In this document: one piece after another, positions 46,982 through 57,228 of the stretch
How positions within the stretch are numbered: the first letter of the stretch is position 1
Layout of the letters: every line of letters starts with the position of its first letter
Assembly (NCBI GenBank): GCA_013289615.1
Contig: JABCZO010000013.1
Coordinates: forward strand, 41,511-105,510
Source of the DNA: Gammaproteobacteria bacterium
Lineage (GTDB): Bacteria; Pseudomonadota; Gammaproteobacteria; Steroidobacterales; Steroidobacteraceae
Length of the DNA: 64,000 bases
Direction of reading: 5' to 3'
Made by a program: the position numbers and the translations under genes
The notes under the pieces: model-generated
The model's database searches: none
The model's input: the letters and a program-made list of their open reading frames with translations, nothing else
Told to the model about the DNA's origin: nothing

Positions 46982-48542
46982 CGCTCACGGCACGCACGCT
47001 GCTGCCGCCGCGCTCCTGCGTGACCAGGAAGGCCTGGAAGTCGGCCGGACGGGAAGTGGCAAAGCCGAACAGCAGCTGGAATCGGCCCGCGGCCACCTGG
47101 CCGGGGTCGTTCAGGCGCTGATCGCAGATCACAAAGTATTTCTCGTGCGCGCTCTGTCCGACGAATGCGCCCTCGCGCTCCAGGGCCTCGAAGAATTCCG
47201 TGATCTGCGAGCTCACACGCGACCACAGGGCCGTTCCCGACTTCTCATAGATCACCCAGCGGGTGCCGCGCTCGATACTGTTAATGATGAACAACGCCAG
47301 CCGCCGAATCGCCAGTTCGCGCCAGTCGCTCCTGGCGGCCGCTTCCACCACCAGAGTGCGCAGGCTGATGCGCGGCGGTGGCAGCGCGCGTGCCGCGACG
47401 CGTGCCGACTGCAGCAGGTTCACGCCCGCCTGCGACAGGCGCACGTGATCCAGCTCGCTGGTACTGCTGGCGGCGCGCAATGCCGGCCGCAGCAGCGCTT
47501 CCTCTTTAGTTTCGGCGTCCGCCCACACCGGACCGCTGCGGTCCAGCCGTGCCAGCAGACCCGCGGCGGCGGCCGCCGAGCCAAACACTTCGTTGCGGCC
47601 GCGCAGGCGGTCGAAGGCCAGTACCCGCGGATAGAACATGGCGGCGTCCTCGCTGTACAGCGGCCAGTTGCGCAACGCGTCGATTGCCGTCGCCGCATCG
47701 CGCCAGGCCGCCGGCGGATCGATCAGCAGCAGCGCCTGGCGCTGGCGGCAGACTCGCAGCGCCACCAGCAGGGCCGGCAGCCCGATATCGACATCGCGCG
47801 CCAGCGCCGGCACGCATAAAAAATTAAATGCATCGGCGCCCTGCAGCGCAAACAGGCCGGTGCCGCTCGAGGCATCGCCGATGATGTCGTAGTTGGTCAG
47901 CGTGTCGCCGTCGTCGCCGTCGTTGTTCGACATCACGTAGCCCACCGCGCCTGGCGCTGCCGCGCCGCGCGTGAGATCGGGCCGCTGGCGCGGCAACATG
48001 CCGCGCGCGCGCACCAGTCGCGAGCCGGTCAGCACCGCGGCGATGCCGCGCTCAGCCGCGCTGTGAATCGACACGCGCCGGAATATCTCCTGGTCCTCGA
48101 TGAATTCGGACCCCGGTGCGCGGATGCGTTGAATGACCAGGTTGAAGCGATCGCTCTCGGCCTCGTCGAGGCCGTCATAGTCGACCGCGGCGCGCAGGTA
48201 TTCACGCGTGCCGGGCCACAAGCCGATCAGAGTCAGCGCCGCAAGGCCGGCCGCAAGACGCAGCGTGGGGGCATGGCCGCCGTTGCACACCCGCACCACG
48301 AGCGCGGCGCCCCCGCCATTCTGAAAGTACTGCTCGAGCGCATACGAGAGCATCGAGGGCTGCCACAGCCCACCGAACACGCGCTGGTATTCATCGAAGC
48401 TGTCGATCGCGATCGGCTGATTGACCGGACCCTTGAGCGCCCGGCCGATGAAGGCGGTGACTGCGGTTGCGGCTCGTTTGATCGATGCCTGCGGCCGCAA
48501 CTGTTGTGCGCTGTCCGCGGCTGAAGACACCAACTCGGCCAC
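46950..48542 (-). CDS. Contractile tail-sheath protein, orphan
   Basis: 530-residue protein of the phage tail sheath family (gp18/FI-like), which in phages and injection systems forms the outer contracting tube. The N-terminal part matches sheath folds: GPVNQPIAIDSFDEYQRVFGG (39-59, family pattern for the attachment domain) and YFQNGGGAALVVRV. The C-terminal domain has ALFIINSIERGTRWVIYEKS and the conserved linker-like end ADFQAFLVTQ. No tube, baseplate, spike, ATPase or capsid gene is nearby. GTG start with GAGGG ahead. Last gene of a run from lemA; codon use looks like the host, so it is not a fresh insertion. Confidence 0.85.
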   Translation of the reverse strand: MAELVSSAADSAQQLRPQASIKRAATAVTAFIGRALKGPVNQPIAIDSFDEYQRVFGGLWQPSMLSYALEQYFQNGGGAALVVRVCNGGHAPTLRLAAGLAALTLIGLWPGTREYLRAAVDYDGLDEAESDRFNLVIQRIRAPGSEFIEDQEIFRRVSIHSAAERGIAAVLTGSRLVRARGMLPRQRPDLTRGAAAPGAVGYVMSNNDGDDGDTLTNYDIIGDASSGTGLFALQGADAFNFLCVPALARDVDIGLPALLVALRVCRQRQALLLIDPPAAWRDAATAIDALRNWPLYSEDAAMFYPRVLAFDRLRGRNEVFGSAAAAAGLLARLDRSGPVWADAETKEEALLRPALRAASSTSELDHVRLSQAGVNLLQSARVAARALPPPRISLRTLVVEAAARSDWRELAIRRLALFIINSIERGTRWVIYEKSGTALWSRVSSQITEFFEALEREGAFVGQSAHEKYFVICDQRLNDPGQVAAGRFQLLFGFATSRPADFQAFLVTQERGGSSVRAVSVNRYALPPQN

Positions 48543-48595
48543 GCCCTACCCTCGAAGCCAAACGCGAATGTAGCACAGCGGCGCGTCGTCGCGCG

Positions 48596-48778
48596 CTACA
48601 GGGCAGCGATGCGCTCCGGCGCCGATGCAGTTACCGGTGCTGGTGTGGGTGCGAGTGCGAGTGCGGGTGTGGATGTGGCAAGCCGGCGTTGCTGTTCCTC
48701 GAGCGCGCGTTGCCCTTCCTCCTGCTTGCGCTCGATTTCCGCCAGCATGATCTGCAACCATTCGCTCAGCTGTGCCAC
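48596..48778 (-). CDS. Small coiled-coil protein
   Basis: 60-residue protein: a charged amphipathic helix (2-33; MAQLSEWLQIMLAEIERKQ then EEGQRALEEQQRRL) followed by a Thr/Pro/Ala/Leu-rich tail encoded by a degenerate CACTCG-like microsatellite. The ATG lies six bases after the L,D-transpeptidase stop and the stop lies 53 bases before the sheath gene, in the same direction. I do not recognise a family. Placement and the clear heptad-like helix argue that it is real; it could be an assembly or adaptor partner of the sheath. Confidence 0.6.
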   Translation of the reverse strand: MAQLSEWLQIMLAEIERKQEEGQRALEEQQRRLATSTPALALAPTPAPVTASAPERIAAL

Positions 48779-48784
48779 GATGTT

Positions 48785-50041
48785 CTAAGTGCCTGGCGAG
48801 CGCGGCGCGGGCGCCTGTGCCGTCGTCGGCTGGCGCTCGAGCAGCAGTTGCTTGGCACTCTGGCCGTCGGTGCCGGTGTCGTCGCTCCCATCCCAGTCGG
48901 CGCCGGTAGGAATGCGGTTCTCGACCGTCGGCGCCGCCGACAGCACCGCGTCGATGCTGTTGCCTGCGCCGGTGACCGGAACCGGTATTCCACGCGGCGT
49001 GTGGGTAATCGCCGCGACGCTCTGCCAGTCCATCTGACTGCCCGACTGCTGCAGTGTGTGCTGGATATGGGCGGCCAGCGCGTGTGACAGCAACTTCTTC
49101 TGCGCGTGATCCCAGTCGCGCGGATCATCCTCGAGCACGCTGTAGGCCTGCAGATACAGCTGCTGCTCGTGCAAGCCGAACAGGAACGGCTGATTCACGA
49201 CCCGCACGTGCGTGCCGTTGGTCACCATCGCATAGATCTTCTCGATGTCCTCGGGATACAGCCGGATGCAGCCATGGCTGGAACGCATGCCGACGCCGTA
49301 CGGTTTATTGGTGCCGTGAATCAGGAAGCCGCGCCAGCCGAGGGTGAGTTCGAACTTGCCCAGCGGATTATCCGGGCCCGCCTCGACCACCGCCGGCAGC
49401 TGCTCGCCGTTGTCGTTGAAGTGATCCTTGCGCAGTGCAGCCGACGGACGCCAGATCGGGTCCTTGACATGGCTGACGACCGAAGTCACCCCCTGCGGCG
49501 TGGACCAGCCGACCTTGCCGATACCGATCGGATGCGTATAGACGATCTGCGGCTCGCCTTTCTTGTGCGCTGGATAGTAATACAGGCGCATCGCGGCGAC
49601 GTTGATGACGATGCCATCGCGCGGCGCATCCGGAAGCACGAATCGAGTCGGCACCACGATGCTGCGGCCGGCGCCCGGAAGCCAGGGGTCGACGCCCGGA
49701 TTGGCCCGTACGATCTCCTCGTAGCCGACGTTGAAGCGTCGCGCGATATCCGGCAGCGTGTCTTCCTTCGAGGCGAGCGTAATCTGCACGGCACCAACCA
49801 CGTCATCGTCGGGATTGCTGAGCGTGAACGTGTGCGTGTCGAGCGGTTCCGCGAGCTGCGGCTCGGGCGGCGGCGGCGGGGCCTCGACCAGCGGGGCCGG
49901 CCTTTGCACCGGCTGCGAACCGATCAGGGCGCAGCTCGCCAGCGCGACCACACCCGCCAGCAGCGCCAGCAACCCCGCGCCACGCGCGGCCCATGCAAGC
50001 GGCTGTTGGCGATCGGGGGGGCTATCCGGTGTGCGGCTCAC
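48785..50041 (-). CDS. LysM and L,D-transpeptidase (YkuD) lipoprotein
   Basis: 418-residue periplasmic enzyme that forms meso-DAP cross-links or attaches proteins to peptidoglycan. A hydrophobic N-terminus ends in the lipobox LASC (Cys37), so it is probably a lipoprotein. A Pro-rich linker follows, then a LysM peptidoglycan-binding domain (about 84-132; KEDTLPDIARRFNVGYEEI), and a YkuD domain with HGTNKPYGVG and the catalytic SSHGCIRLYPED, Cys near 257. The C-terminal 100 residues are extra and Gln/Ala-rich, with no named domain. It lies ten bases after the second TPM gene and six before the coiled-coil gene. Confidence 0.9.
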   Translation of the reverse strand: MSRTPDSPPDRQQPLAWAARGAGLLALLAGVVALASCALIGSQPVQRPAPLVEAPPPPPEPQLAEPLDTHTFTLSNPDDDVVGAVQITLASKEDTLPDIARRFNVGYEEIVRANPGVDPWLPGAGRSIVVPTRFVLPDAPRDGIVINVAAMRLYYYPAHKKGEPQIVYTHPIGIGKVGWSTPQGVTSVVSHVKDPIWRPSAALRKDHFNDNGEQLPAVVEAGPDNPLGKFELTLGWRGFLIHGTNKPYGVGMRSSHGCIRLYPEDIEKIYAMVTNGTHVRVVNQPFLFGLHEQQLYLQAYSVLEDDPRDWDHAQKKLLSHALAAHIQHTLQQSGSQMDWQSVAAITHTPRGIPVPVTGAGNSIDAVLSAAPTVENRIPTGADWDGSDDTGTDGQSAKQLLLERQPTTAQAPAPRSPGT

Positions 50042-50051
50042 GCGACCGATT

Positions 50052-50552
50052 CTAGAGGAGTACCGGCTGATTGGGCAGTTCGTTGCTGCCCGAACCGCCG
50101 GCCGGAAAATGCAGCCCGAGCAGCCGCGCTACCCCGGCCACGGCGACGCTTGAGCCTTCCGCATAGCGACCGACGCGATACTGCTGCTCGACCTCGCGGC
50201 ACACCGCCTGCCACTCGGCCTCGCTCACCCGTGCGCTGATACCGCGGTCGGCCAGGATCTCCACCGCGCGATCGGCCCGCAGCACGTAGATCAGTACGCC
50301 GTTGTTGGCGTGCGTGTCCCAGACGTGCAGATGCGCGAACACCTGCAGCGCGCGTGCGCGCGCAGTCACGCCGTGCCACAGCGCGGCCAGCGGCAGCGCG
50401 GTCTCCACCACGAAGCGGATCTCGCCCGAATGCTGCGCTTCGGCGCTGCCGATCGCGGTTTCGATCTGTGCCAGCACCGCGGGCGAAAACAATATCCGGG
50501 TGCGCGCCGCGCTACTGAACAGGTGCCGGAACAGGCGCTGGATCTTGTTCAT
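50052..50552 (-). CDS. TPM-domain protein, second copy
   Basis: 166-residue cytoplasmic-looking protein with a TPM (Psb32/YgcG-like) domain: PAVLAQIETAIGSAEAQHSGEIRFVVE-type start (helix then strand), and GVLIYVLRADRAVEILAD near 85-102. No signal peptide or membrane helix. The ATG shares TGATG with the stop of the upstream TPM gene; GTG one codon earlier is an alternative. The lemA-TPM-TPM order is common, and the three proteins are thought to act together at the membrane, but the function is unsettled. Confidence 0.85.
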   Translation of the reverse strand: MNKIQRLFRHLFSSAARTRILFSPAVLAQIETAIGSAEAQHSGEIRFVVETALPLAALWHGVTARARALQVFAHLHVWDTHANNGVLIYVLRADRAVEILADRGISARVSEAEWQAVCREVEQQYRVGRYAEGSSVAVAGVARLLGLHFPAGGSGSNELPNQPVLL

Positions 50553-51442
50553 CACCAGCTGCCCGACGCGCCGCCACCGCTGAAGCCGCCGCCGCCGCCG
50601 CTGAAGCCCCCGCCGCCAAAGCCCCCGCCGCCGAAACCGCCACCCAGGCCGCCGCCAATACCGCCGAACGGACCGCCAAAGCGGCCACCGCCCGCGCTCC
50701 AGCCACCGCCGGAGGCGCCCATCACCAGCGCCAGCAGACCCGAGACCACGGCCGCGCCGATCGCGATGCCAAGCAGCGACGTCAGCAGGAACACCACCAG
50801 CCCGACGGCACCGCCGCTCAGCAGCGCCCCGCCGGTGCGGCCGAACATCGAGCGCAGAATGCTCGAGCCGAATAACAGGCCAAAGAACAGGAACGGCAGG
50901 AAGTTCCAGTTGCGAGCGCCGCGGTGCTGCCAGGTCCGATCGGGGGGCGGCAGCGCCTCGCCATCGATCAGGCGCATCATCTGATCGACCCCGGCGCTGA
51001 TTGCCGCGAAGAACTGGCCCTGGCGCAGCAGCGGCACCATCGTGTCCTCGATGATGCGGTTGGATGCCGCGTCGGTGAGCACGCCCTCCAGGCCCTGGCC
51101 GCTCTCGATGCGCAGCTTGTGATCGTCCTTGGCGAGGATCAGCAGCGCGCCGTCATCGACTCTTTTCCGCCCGAGCTTCCACAGGTCGGTGACGCGGATC
51201 GAATACTGCTCGATCTCCTCGGGCTGGGTCGTCGGCACCAGCAGCACCGCGATTTGTGTGCCCTTGCGCGCCTCGAAGTCCGCCAGCTTCTGCTCGAGCT
51301 CGGCCTGTTGACCGGCGGTCAGCGTTCCGGTCAGATCGGTGACGCGCGCTTCCAGCTTCGGCACCGGCAGCGGCGACTGCGCCGACGCAACGCTGAACGC
51401 GGCGCCGAGCACCAGCGCCATCGCAGCCATCAGCAGGCGCAT
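50552..51442 (-). CDS. TPM-domain membrane protein, YgcG-like
   Basis: 296-residue protein with a cleaved signal peptide (1-21), an extracytoplasmic TPM domain (about 30-165, with VTDLTGTLTAGQQAELEQKL and GALLILAKDDHKLRIESG), two membrane helices (about 185-200 and 208-240) and a C-terminal tail of Gly/Phe/Ser repeats ending GGGASGSW. This is the standard YgcG layout. It lies 61 bases after lemA and overlaps the next TPM gene by one base. Related eukaryotic TPM proteins have been linked to photosystem repair; the bacterial role remains open. Confidence 0.9.
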   Translation of the reverse strand: MRLLMAAMALVLGAAFSVASAQSPLPVPKLEARVTDLTGTLTAGQQAELEQKLADFEARKGTQIAVLLVPTTQPEEIEQYSIRVTDLWKLGRKRVDDGALLILAKDDHKLRIESGQGLEGVLTDAASNRIIEDTMVPLLRQGQFFAAISAGVDQMMRLIDGEALPPPDRTWQHRGARNWNFLPFLFFGLLFGSSILRSMFGRTGGALLSGGAVGLVVFLLTSLLGIAIGAAVVSGLLALVMGASGGGWSAGGGRFGGPFGGIGGGLGGGFGGGGFGGGGFSGGGGGFSGGGASGSW

Positions 51443-51503
51443 TGTGGCTCCCCTGATATCAGATCGGCGGCATCAGTGGTACGGCGCTCGCAGCGCTCGC
51501 GCC

Positions 51504-52139
51504 CTACTGCGCCGGGGCGCCCGCGGGGGCCGGGGCGGCTGCAGGTGCGCTGTTACCGAAGTCCACGGTCGGCGGCCGCGAGATCTCGGCCTCGTTCTGC
51601 ACCGTGAAATTCGGCTTCACCGAATACTTGAAGATCATCGCGGTGAGGTTGGTCGGGAACGAGCGCAGTGTCACGTTGTACTGCTGCACCGCCTGGATAT
51701 AGCGGTTGCGCGCCACCGTGATGCGATTCTCGGTGCCCTCGAGCTGGGCCTGCAGATCGCGAAAATTCTGATCCGATTTCAGCTGCGGGTAGTTCTCGCT
51801 GACCGCGATCAGGCTCTTCAGCGCCTGCGACAGCTGCCCCTGCGCGGCTTCAAATTTCTGGAACGCCTGCGGGTCGTTGACCAGCTCCGGTGTCGCCTGG
51901 ATGGTGCCGACCTTGGCACGCGCCTCGGTGACGCCGATCAGAACCTTCTGCTCCTGGGCGGCAAATCCCTTGACGGTGTTGACCAGGTTCGGCACCAGGT
52001 CGGCCCGGCGCTGGTACTGGTTGACCACTTCCGACCAGCCCGCCTTGACGGCCTCATCCTGCTGCTGAATCTGGTTGTAGCCACAGCCGCTCGCCAGCAG
52101 TGCGCCGGCGAATATCAGACAGAGCTTGAGGGTACGCAT
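51504..52139 (-). CDS. lemA: LemA family lipoprotein
   Basis: 211-residue LemA-family protein. Signal peptide with lipobox LLASGC (Cys19), unlike many LemA proteins that keep an uncleaved membrane helix. The body is a helical bundle starting NQIQQQDEAVKAGWSEV and NQYQRRADLVPNLVNTVKGF, the LemA signature, with ENYPQLKSDQNF further on. The C-terminus ends in an Ala/Pro tail. First gene of the six-gene minus-strand run. The frame is open for 53 more codons upstream, but that stretch has no coding character. Confidence 0.92.
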   Translation of the reverse strand: MRTLKLCLIFAGALLASGCGYNQIQQQDEAVKAGWSEVVNQYQRRADLVPNLVNTVKGFAAQEQKVLIGVTEARAKVGTIQATPELVNDPQAFQKFEAAQGQLSQALKSLIAVSENYPQLKSDQNFRDLQAQLEGTENRITVARNRYIQAVQQYNVTLRSFPTNLTAMIFKYSVKPNFTVQNEAEISRPPTVDFGNSAPAAAPAPAGAPAQ

Positions 52140-52252
52140 TCGAATCGAACCTCCGCGGGCGACAGTGCCGATTACAATGGCGGCGGGTTTTAGGGTTTTC
52201 AACCGCTGTCGCGGAATCTTTACACGAAACCGGGCGCAGGGTCCGGGGCAGG

Positions 52253-52281
52253 AAAAAAAACGCCCCGGCAGTAGCCAGGGC
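52253..52281 (-). terminator. Intrinsic terminator in the lemA leader
   Basis: On the minus strand an eight-base-pair stem GCCCTGGC/GCCGGGGC (one G-U pair) with TACT loop, then eight T. It lies about 115 bases before lemA and points into it. A second hairpin (AGCGGGCA/TGCCCGCT arms, 52288-52320) lies just upstream. It either ends an unseen short transcript or attenuates the lemA operon. Confidence 0.7.
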
Positions 52282-52436
52282 GAGTCAAGCGGGCACACCG
52301 ATCATACAGTGCTGCCCGCTCAGGGGATTGATTACAGCGTATGCCGCTCGCGCGCCGCTGGCTGTGAGCTGCTGCTCACTTCAATGCCGGCCTTCCATGG
52401 CGAACAACAATCTTAGGGATTTCAAGGAATTACAGC

Positions 52437-52946
52437 ATGGGTCGGTACCGTACTCCGCAGCAGAGCGGCTCCAAATACATCACGGCCGCCGGTGCGGCGC
52501 GGCTGCGCGCCGAGCTTGAGGAGCTGTGGCGTCGTGAACGGCCGCAGGTCACCGCCGCGGTAGCCGCAGCCGCCGCGCAGGGTGATCGCTCCGAGAACGC
52601 CGAATACACCTATGGGAAACGCCGCCTGCGCGAGATCGATCGGCGGGTGCGGTTCCTGCGGGCACGACTGGATGGCATGGTGATCGTGGACAAGCCGCCA
52701 AGCGACCGCCAGCGGGTGTTCTTCGGCGCCCGCGTCACCCTCGACACCGACGACGGCCAGCGCTTGCAGTATCGCATCGTCGGCCCGGACGAGTTCGATG
52801 CGGCCAGCGATTACATCAGCATGGACGCGCCGCTGGCAAAAATCCTGCTGGGGCGGCGCGTGCACGATGAGGTGTGCCTTACGCTTGCCGCCGGCACCCA
52901 GCGCTACAGTATCGCGGCAGTTGATTACCCCGACACCGCCGGGTAG
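52437..52946 (+). CDS. greB: Transcription elongation factor GreB
   Basis: Rescues backtracked RNA polymerase by stimulating transcript cleavage. The 169-residue protein has the N-terminal coiled coil with the tip acidic residues (GDRSENAEYTYGKRRLREID near 44-63) and a C-terminal FKBP-like domain with YRIVGPDEF and SPLAKILLGRRVGD-type DAPLAKILLGRRVHDEV. WRRERPQV near 31 and length favour GreB over GreA. It is divergent from lemA and converges on the homospermidine synthase gene with seven bases between stops. Confidence 0.94.
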   Translation: MGRYRTPQQSGSKYITAAGAARLRAELEELWRRERPQVTAAVAAAAAQGDRSENAEYTYGKRRLREIDRRVRFLRARLDGMVIVDKPPSDRQRVFFGARVTLDTDDGQRLQYRIVGPDEFDAASDYISMDAPLAKILLGRRVHDEVCLTLAAGTQRYSIAAVDYPDTAG

Positions 52947-52953
52947 CGACGCT

Positions 52954-54372
52954 TTAGCTGACGCGCACGTTCTTGAACTGCCAGGGGTCGCTCGGATCGA
53001 GGTCCTCGGGGAACAGGCGTTCCCGATCGCTCAGCGGCGTCCAGTCGGTGTACTGCCCGACGACCGGTCCCAAGTACGGCATGCAGATCGCAAGGTTGCG
53101 GCGAAAATCCATGTCTTCGGGTTCGGTGATGCCGTTGTTGGGATTTTCCATCGCCCACACCATGCCCGACAGTACCGCGATCGTGACCTGCATGCTGGTG
53201 GCATTGTTATACGGGGCCAGTGCGCGCGCCTCATCCACCGACAGCTGCGAACCGTACCAGTAGGCATTCTTCTTATGGCCCGCGAGCAGCACCCCGAGCT
53301 CATCGATGCCCTTGCTGATGTCGTCCATCATGATCCGGCGCCGGTCCTGGATCTGGTAATTGCGGCCGCAGAATTCGTGCACCGACAGCACCGCGGCGTC
53401 CGAGGGGTGATAGGCATAGTGCACGGTCGGGCGGTACAGGACCTGCGCGTCCTTGCGCACCGCAAAGTAGTCGGCGATCGAGATCGCCTCGGAGTGAGTG
53501 ATCAGAAAGCCGTGGTACGGACCGTTGATCGGTGTCCAGCTGCGCACCCGCGTCGCCACGCCCGGCTGGGCCAGGTGTATCGCCGCACCGCCGCCGAAAT
53601 CGTAGCGGCGCCCGTCGCGCGGAAAATTGCGCTCGTGCGTACCCCAGCCCAGCTCCGCCGGCTGCGAGCCTTCCGATACGAAGCCGTCGACCGACCAGGT
53701 ATTGACGAATTCATTCGGCTCCTTCGCAATGCTCGACACCTGCGTGTCGCGTTCGGCGATGTGGATCACCTTCACGCCGACACGCTGCGCAAGCTCGGCC
53801 CAGTCGGCGCGGCTGCCGGGATCCGCGTTCGCGATTCCAAGATCGCCGGCGATGTTCAGCAGCGCCTGCTTGACCAGGTGCGACACCATTCCCGGGTTGG
53901 CGCCGTGGGTGAGCACCGCGGTTGGTGCGCGCGCGTTGCCGGTACGAAGTGCCAGCGCCTCCTCGCGCAACGCATAATTGGTCCGCTTGGCCGCCGGTAT
54001 GGTCGGATCGGTGTAGCCACCGGGCCACGGCTCGATGCAGGTGTCGAGGTACATGGCGCCTTTTTCCCAGCAGTATCGGATCAGCGCGATGCTCGAGACA
54101 TCGACCGACACGTTGAGCAGAAAGTCTCCACGACCGACCAGCGGATCGAGCGTGCGGCGGAAATTCTCGCGCGTGAGTCGCTGCTTGACGAATTTGACGC
54201 CAAAGCGCGCCGCTTCCTCCTGGCCGACGTCGTCGGCGCTGACGATACTGACGCGCTCGGCAGCCAGGCCGAGGTGGCGCAGCAGCAACGGCAGCACGCC
54301 CTGGCCGATGCTGCCGAATCCGACCAGAACGATCCGCCCCGGAAAATCGATGTAGGTTTCGTGCTTGCTCAT
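52954..54372 (-). CDS. hss: Homospermidine synthase
   Basis: NAD-dependent enzyme that joins two putrescines (or putrescine and spermidine) to make homospermidine. The 472 residues match bacterial Hss, with an N-terminal Rossmann motif VLVGFGSIGQGVLPLLLRHL near 14-33, GAMYLDTCIEPWPGGY near 97-112 and THGANPGMVSHLVKQAL near 143-159. It is related to saccharopine dehydrogenases. The long upstream in-frame extension overlaps the GST gene and is not used. The GST gene precedes it on the same strand, and speA, which starts the route to putrescine, lies about 0.9 kb away and divergent. Confidence 0.9.
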   Translation of the reverse strand: MSKHETYIDFPGRIVLVGFGSIGQGVLPLLLRHLGLAAERVSIVSADDVGQEEAARFGVKFVKQRLTRENFRRTLDPLVGRGDFLLNVSVDVSSIALIRYCWEKGAMYLDTCIEPWPGGYTDPTIPAAKRTNYALREEALALRTGNARAPTAVLTHGANPGMVSHLVKQALLNIAGDLGIANADPGSRADWAELAQRVGVKVIHIAERDTQVSSIAKEPNEFVNTWSVDGFVSEGSQPAELGWGTHERNFPRDGRRYDFGGGAAIHLAQPGVATRVRSWTPINGPYHGFLITHSEAISIADYFAVRKDAQVLYRPTVHYAYHPSDAAVLSVHEFCGRNYQIQDRRRIMMDDISKGIDELGVLLAGHKKNAYWYGSQLSVDEARALAPYNNATSMQVTIAVLSGMVWAMENPNNGITEPEDMDFRRNLAICMPYLGPVVGQYTDWTPLSDRERLFPEDLDPSDPWQFKNVRVS

Positions 54373-54490
54373 TATTTTCCCGCTGTAGGAGTCGGCGCAG
54401 GGTAGCAATCGGCACGCCGGCTCGCCAGCGTCGGCCGCTGGCAACAGCGCTGGCTTGACATTGGCGCGGCGCGCGCCGCCGACGCCGCCT

Positions 54491-55150
54491 TCAGCGCCAG
54501 TGCGGCGGCCAGGTGCGATCGTGGCCGGGAAGGGCCGCGACGCGATCGAGCCAGCGGCGGATCGCCGGGTAGTTGATCTCCATCGGCAGAAAGCGCGCCG
54601 CCAGCTCGTGCGCTTCCGGTCGCTGCAGCGCACGCAACAAGCGCCGGATATCGGGATAGATCATCATGTCGGCGGCCGAGAAGCTCTCGCCCACCACCCA
54701 ATCCGAGTGCGCCAGGCGCTGCTCGATGGTACGCGCCTCGCCCGCCACCCGATGCATGGCCTCGGTCAGGCCGTCGTCCACCCTGCGTTCCTGGCGCTGC
54801 TGCAACCCGGCGACGATCTGCTTCAACGGCGGCTCGGCGTACGACTGGTACTCGCAGATCACGCGCACGATCACGCCGGCCTCCTCCGGGCTGCGGCCGA
54901 ATATCGGCGGATCGCGGTATTTCTGGTCGAGGTAATAAAGTATCGCCAGCGACTCGAACACCACGTAGTCGTTGTCGCGCAGCACCGGCAGCCGGCCGCG
55001 AAAGTTCATCGCCAGCATCTGCGGCGACTTGTGCTCCTGAAGGTCGAATTGCAGCAGGTGGCTGTTGTACCTGAGACCCTTGAACTCGAGTGCGAGCGCG
55101 ACGCGCCAGCACGGCGAGCTACCGCTGCCCCAGTAAAAATCGATGGCCAT
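54491..55150 (-). CDS. Glutathione S-transferase family protein
   Basis: 219-residue protein with an N-terminal thioredoxin-like glutathione-binding domain (FYWGSGSSPCWRVALALE, where Ser/Cys 12-14 occupy the catalytic position; NFRGRLPVLRDNDYVVFES with the cis-Pro and the ES glutathione contact) and a C-terminal helical domain with FSAADMMIYPDI. The class is unclear; the SSPC pattern is seen in bacterial theta/zeta-like forms. The substrate is unknown. Its stop lies about 120 bases upstream of the hss start on the same strand. Confidence 0.88.
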   Translation of the reverse strand: MAIDFYWGSGSSPCWRVALALEFKGLRYNSHLLQFDLQEHKSPQMLAMNFRGRLPVLRDNDYVVFESLAILYYLDQKYRDPPIFGRSPEEAGVIVRVICEYQSYAEPPLKQIVAGLQQRQERRVDDGLTEAMHRVAGEARTIEQRLAHSDWVVGESFSAADMMIYPDIRRLLRALQRPEAHELAARFLPMEINYPAIRRWLDRVAALPGHDRTWPPHWR

Positions 55151-55195
55151 CGGAGCGATTGTAACGACTGGCGGGCGCTTTTACCCGTGCTGACA

Positions 55196-55223
55196 TTTAC
55201 TTGTCCTCTCGATTTGCTATGGT
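55196..55223 (+). promoter_or_regulatory. Possible sigma70 promoter for speA
   Basis: TTTACT and TATGGT with a 16-base spacer (four of six bases each). Transcription would start near 55230, about 25 bases before the speA start. Weak but well placed. Confidence 0.3.
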
Positions 55224-55253
55224 GCGGCCTACGCTTACAGCAGCGCGCGAGGC

Positions 55254-57221
<1,968 letters not shown>

Positions 57222-57228
57222 TCCGGCT

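Noticed and set aside
46950..48542. Prophage or tailocin island
   Set aside because: Only the sheath is phage-like; no integrase, capsid, tube, baseplate, lysis gene or attachment repeats are seen, and composition matches the host.
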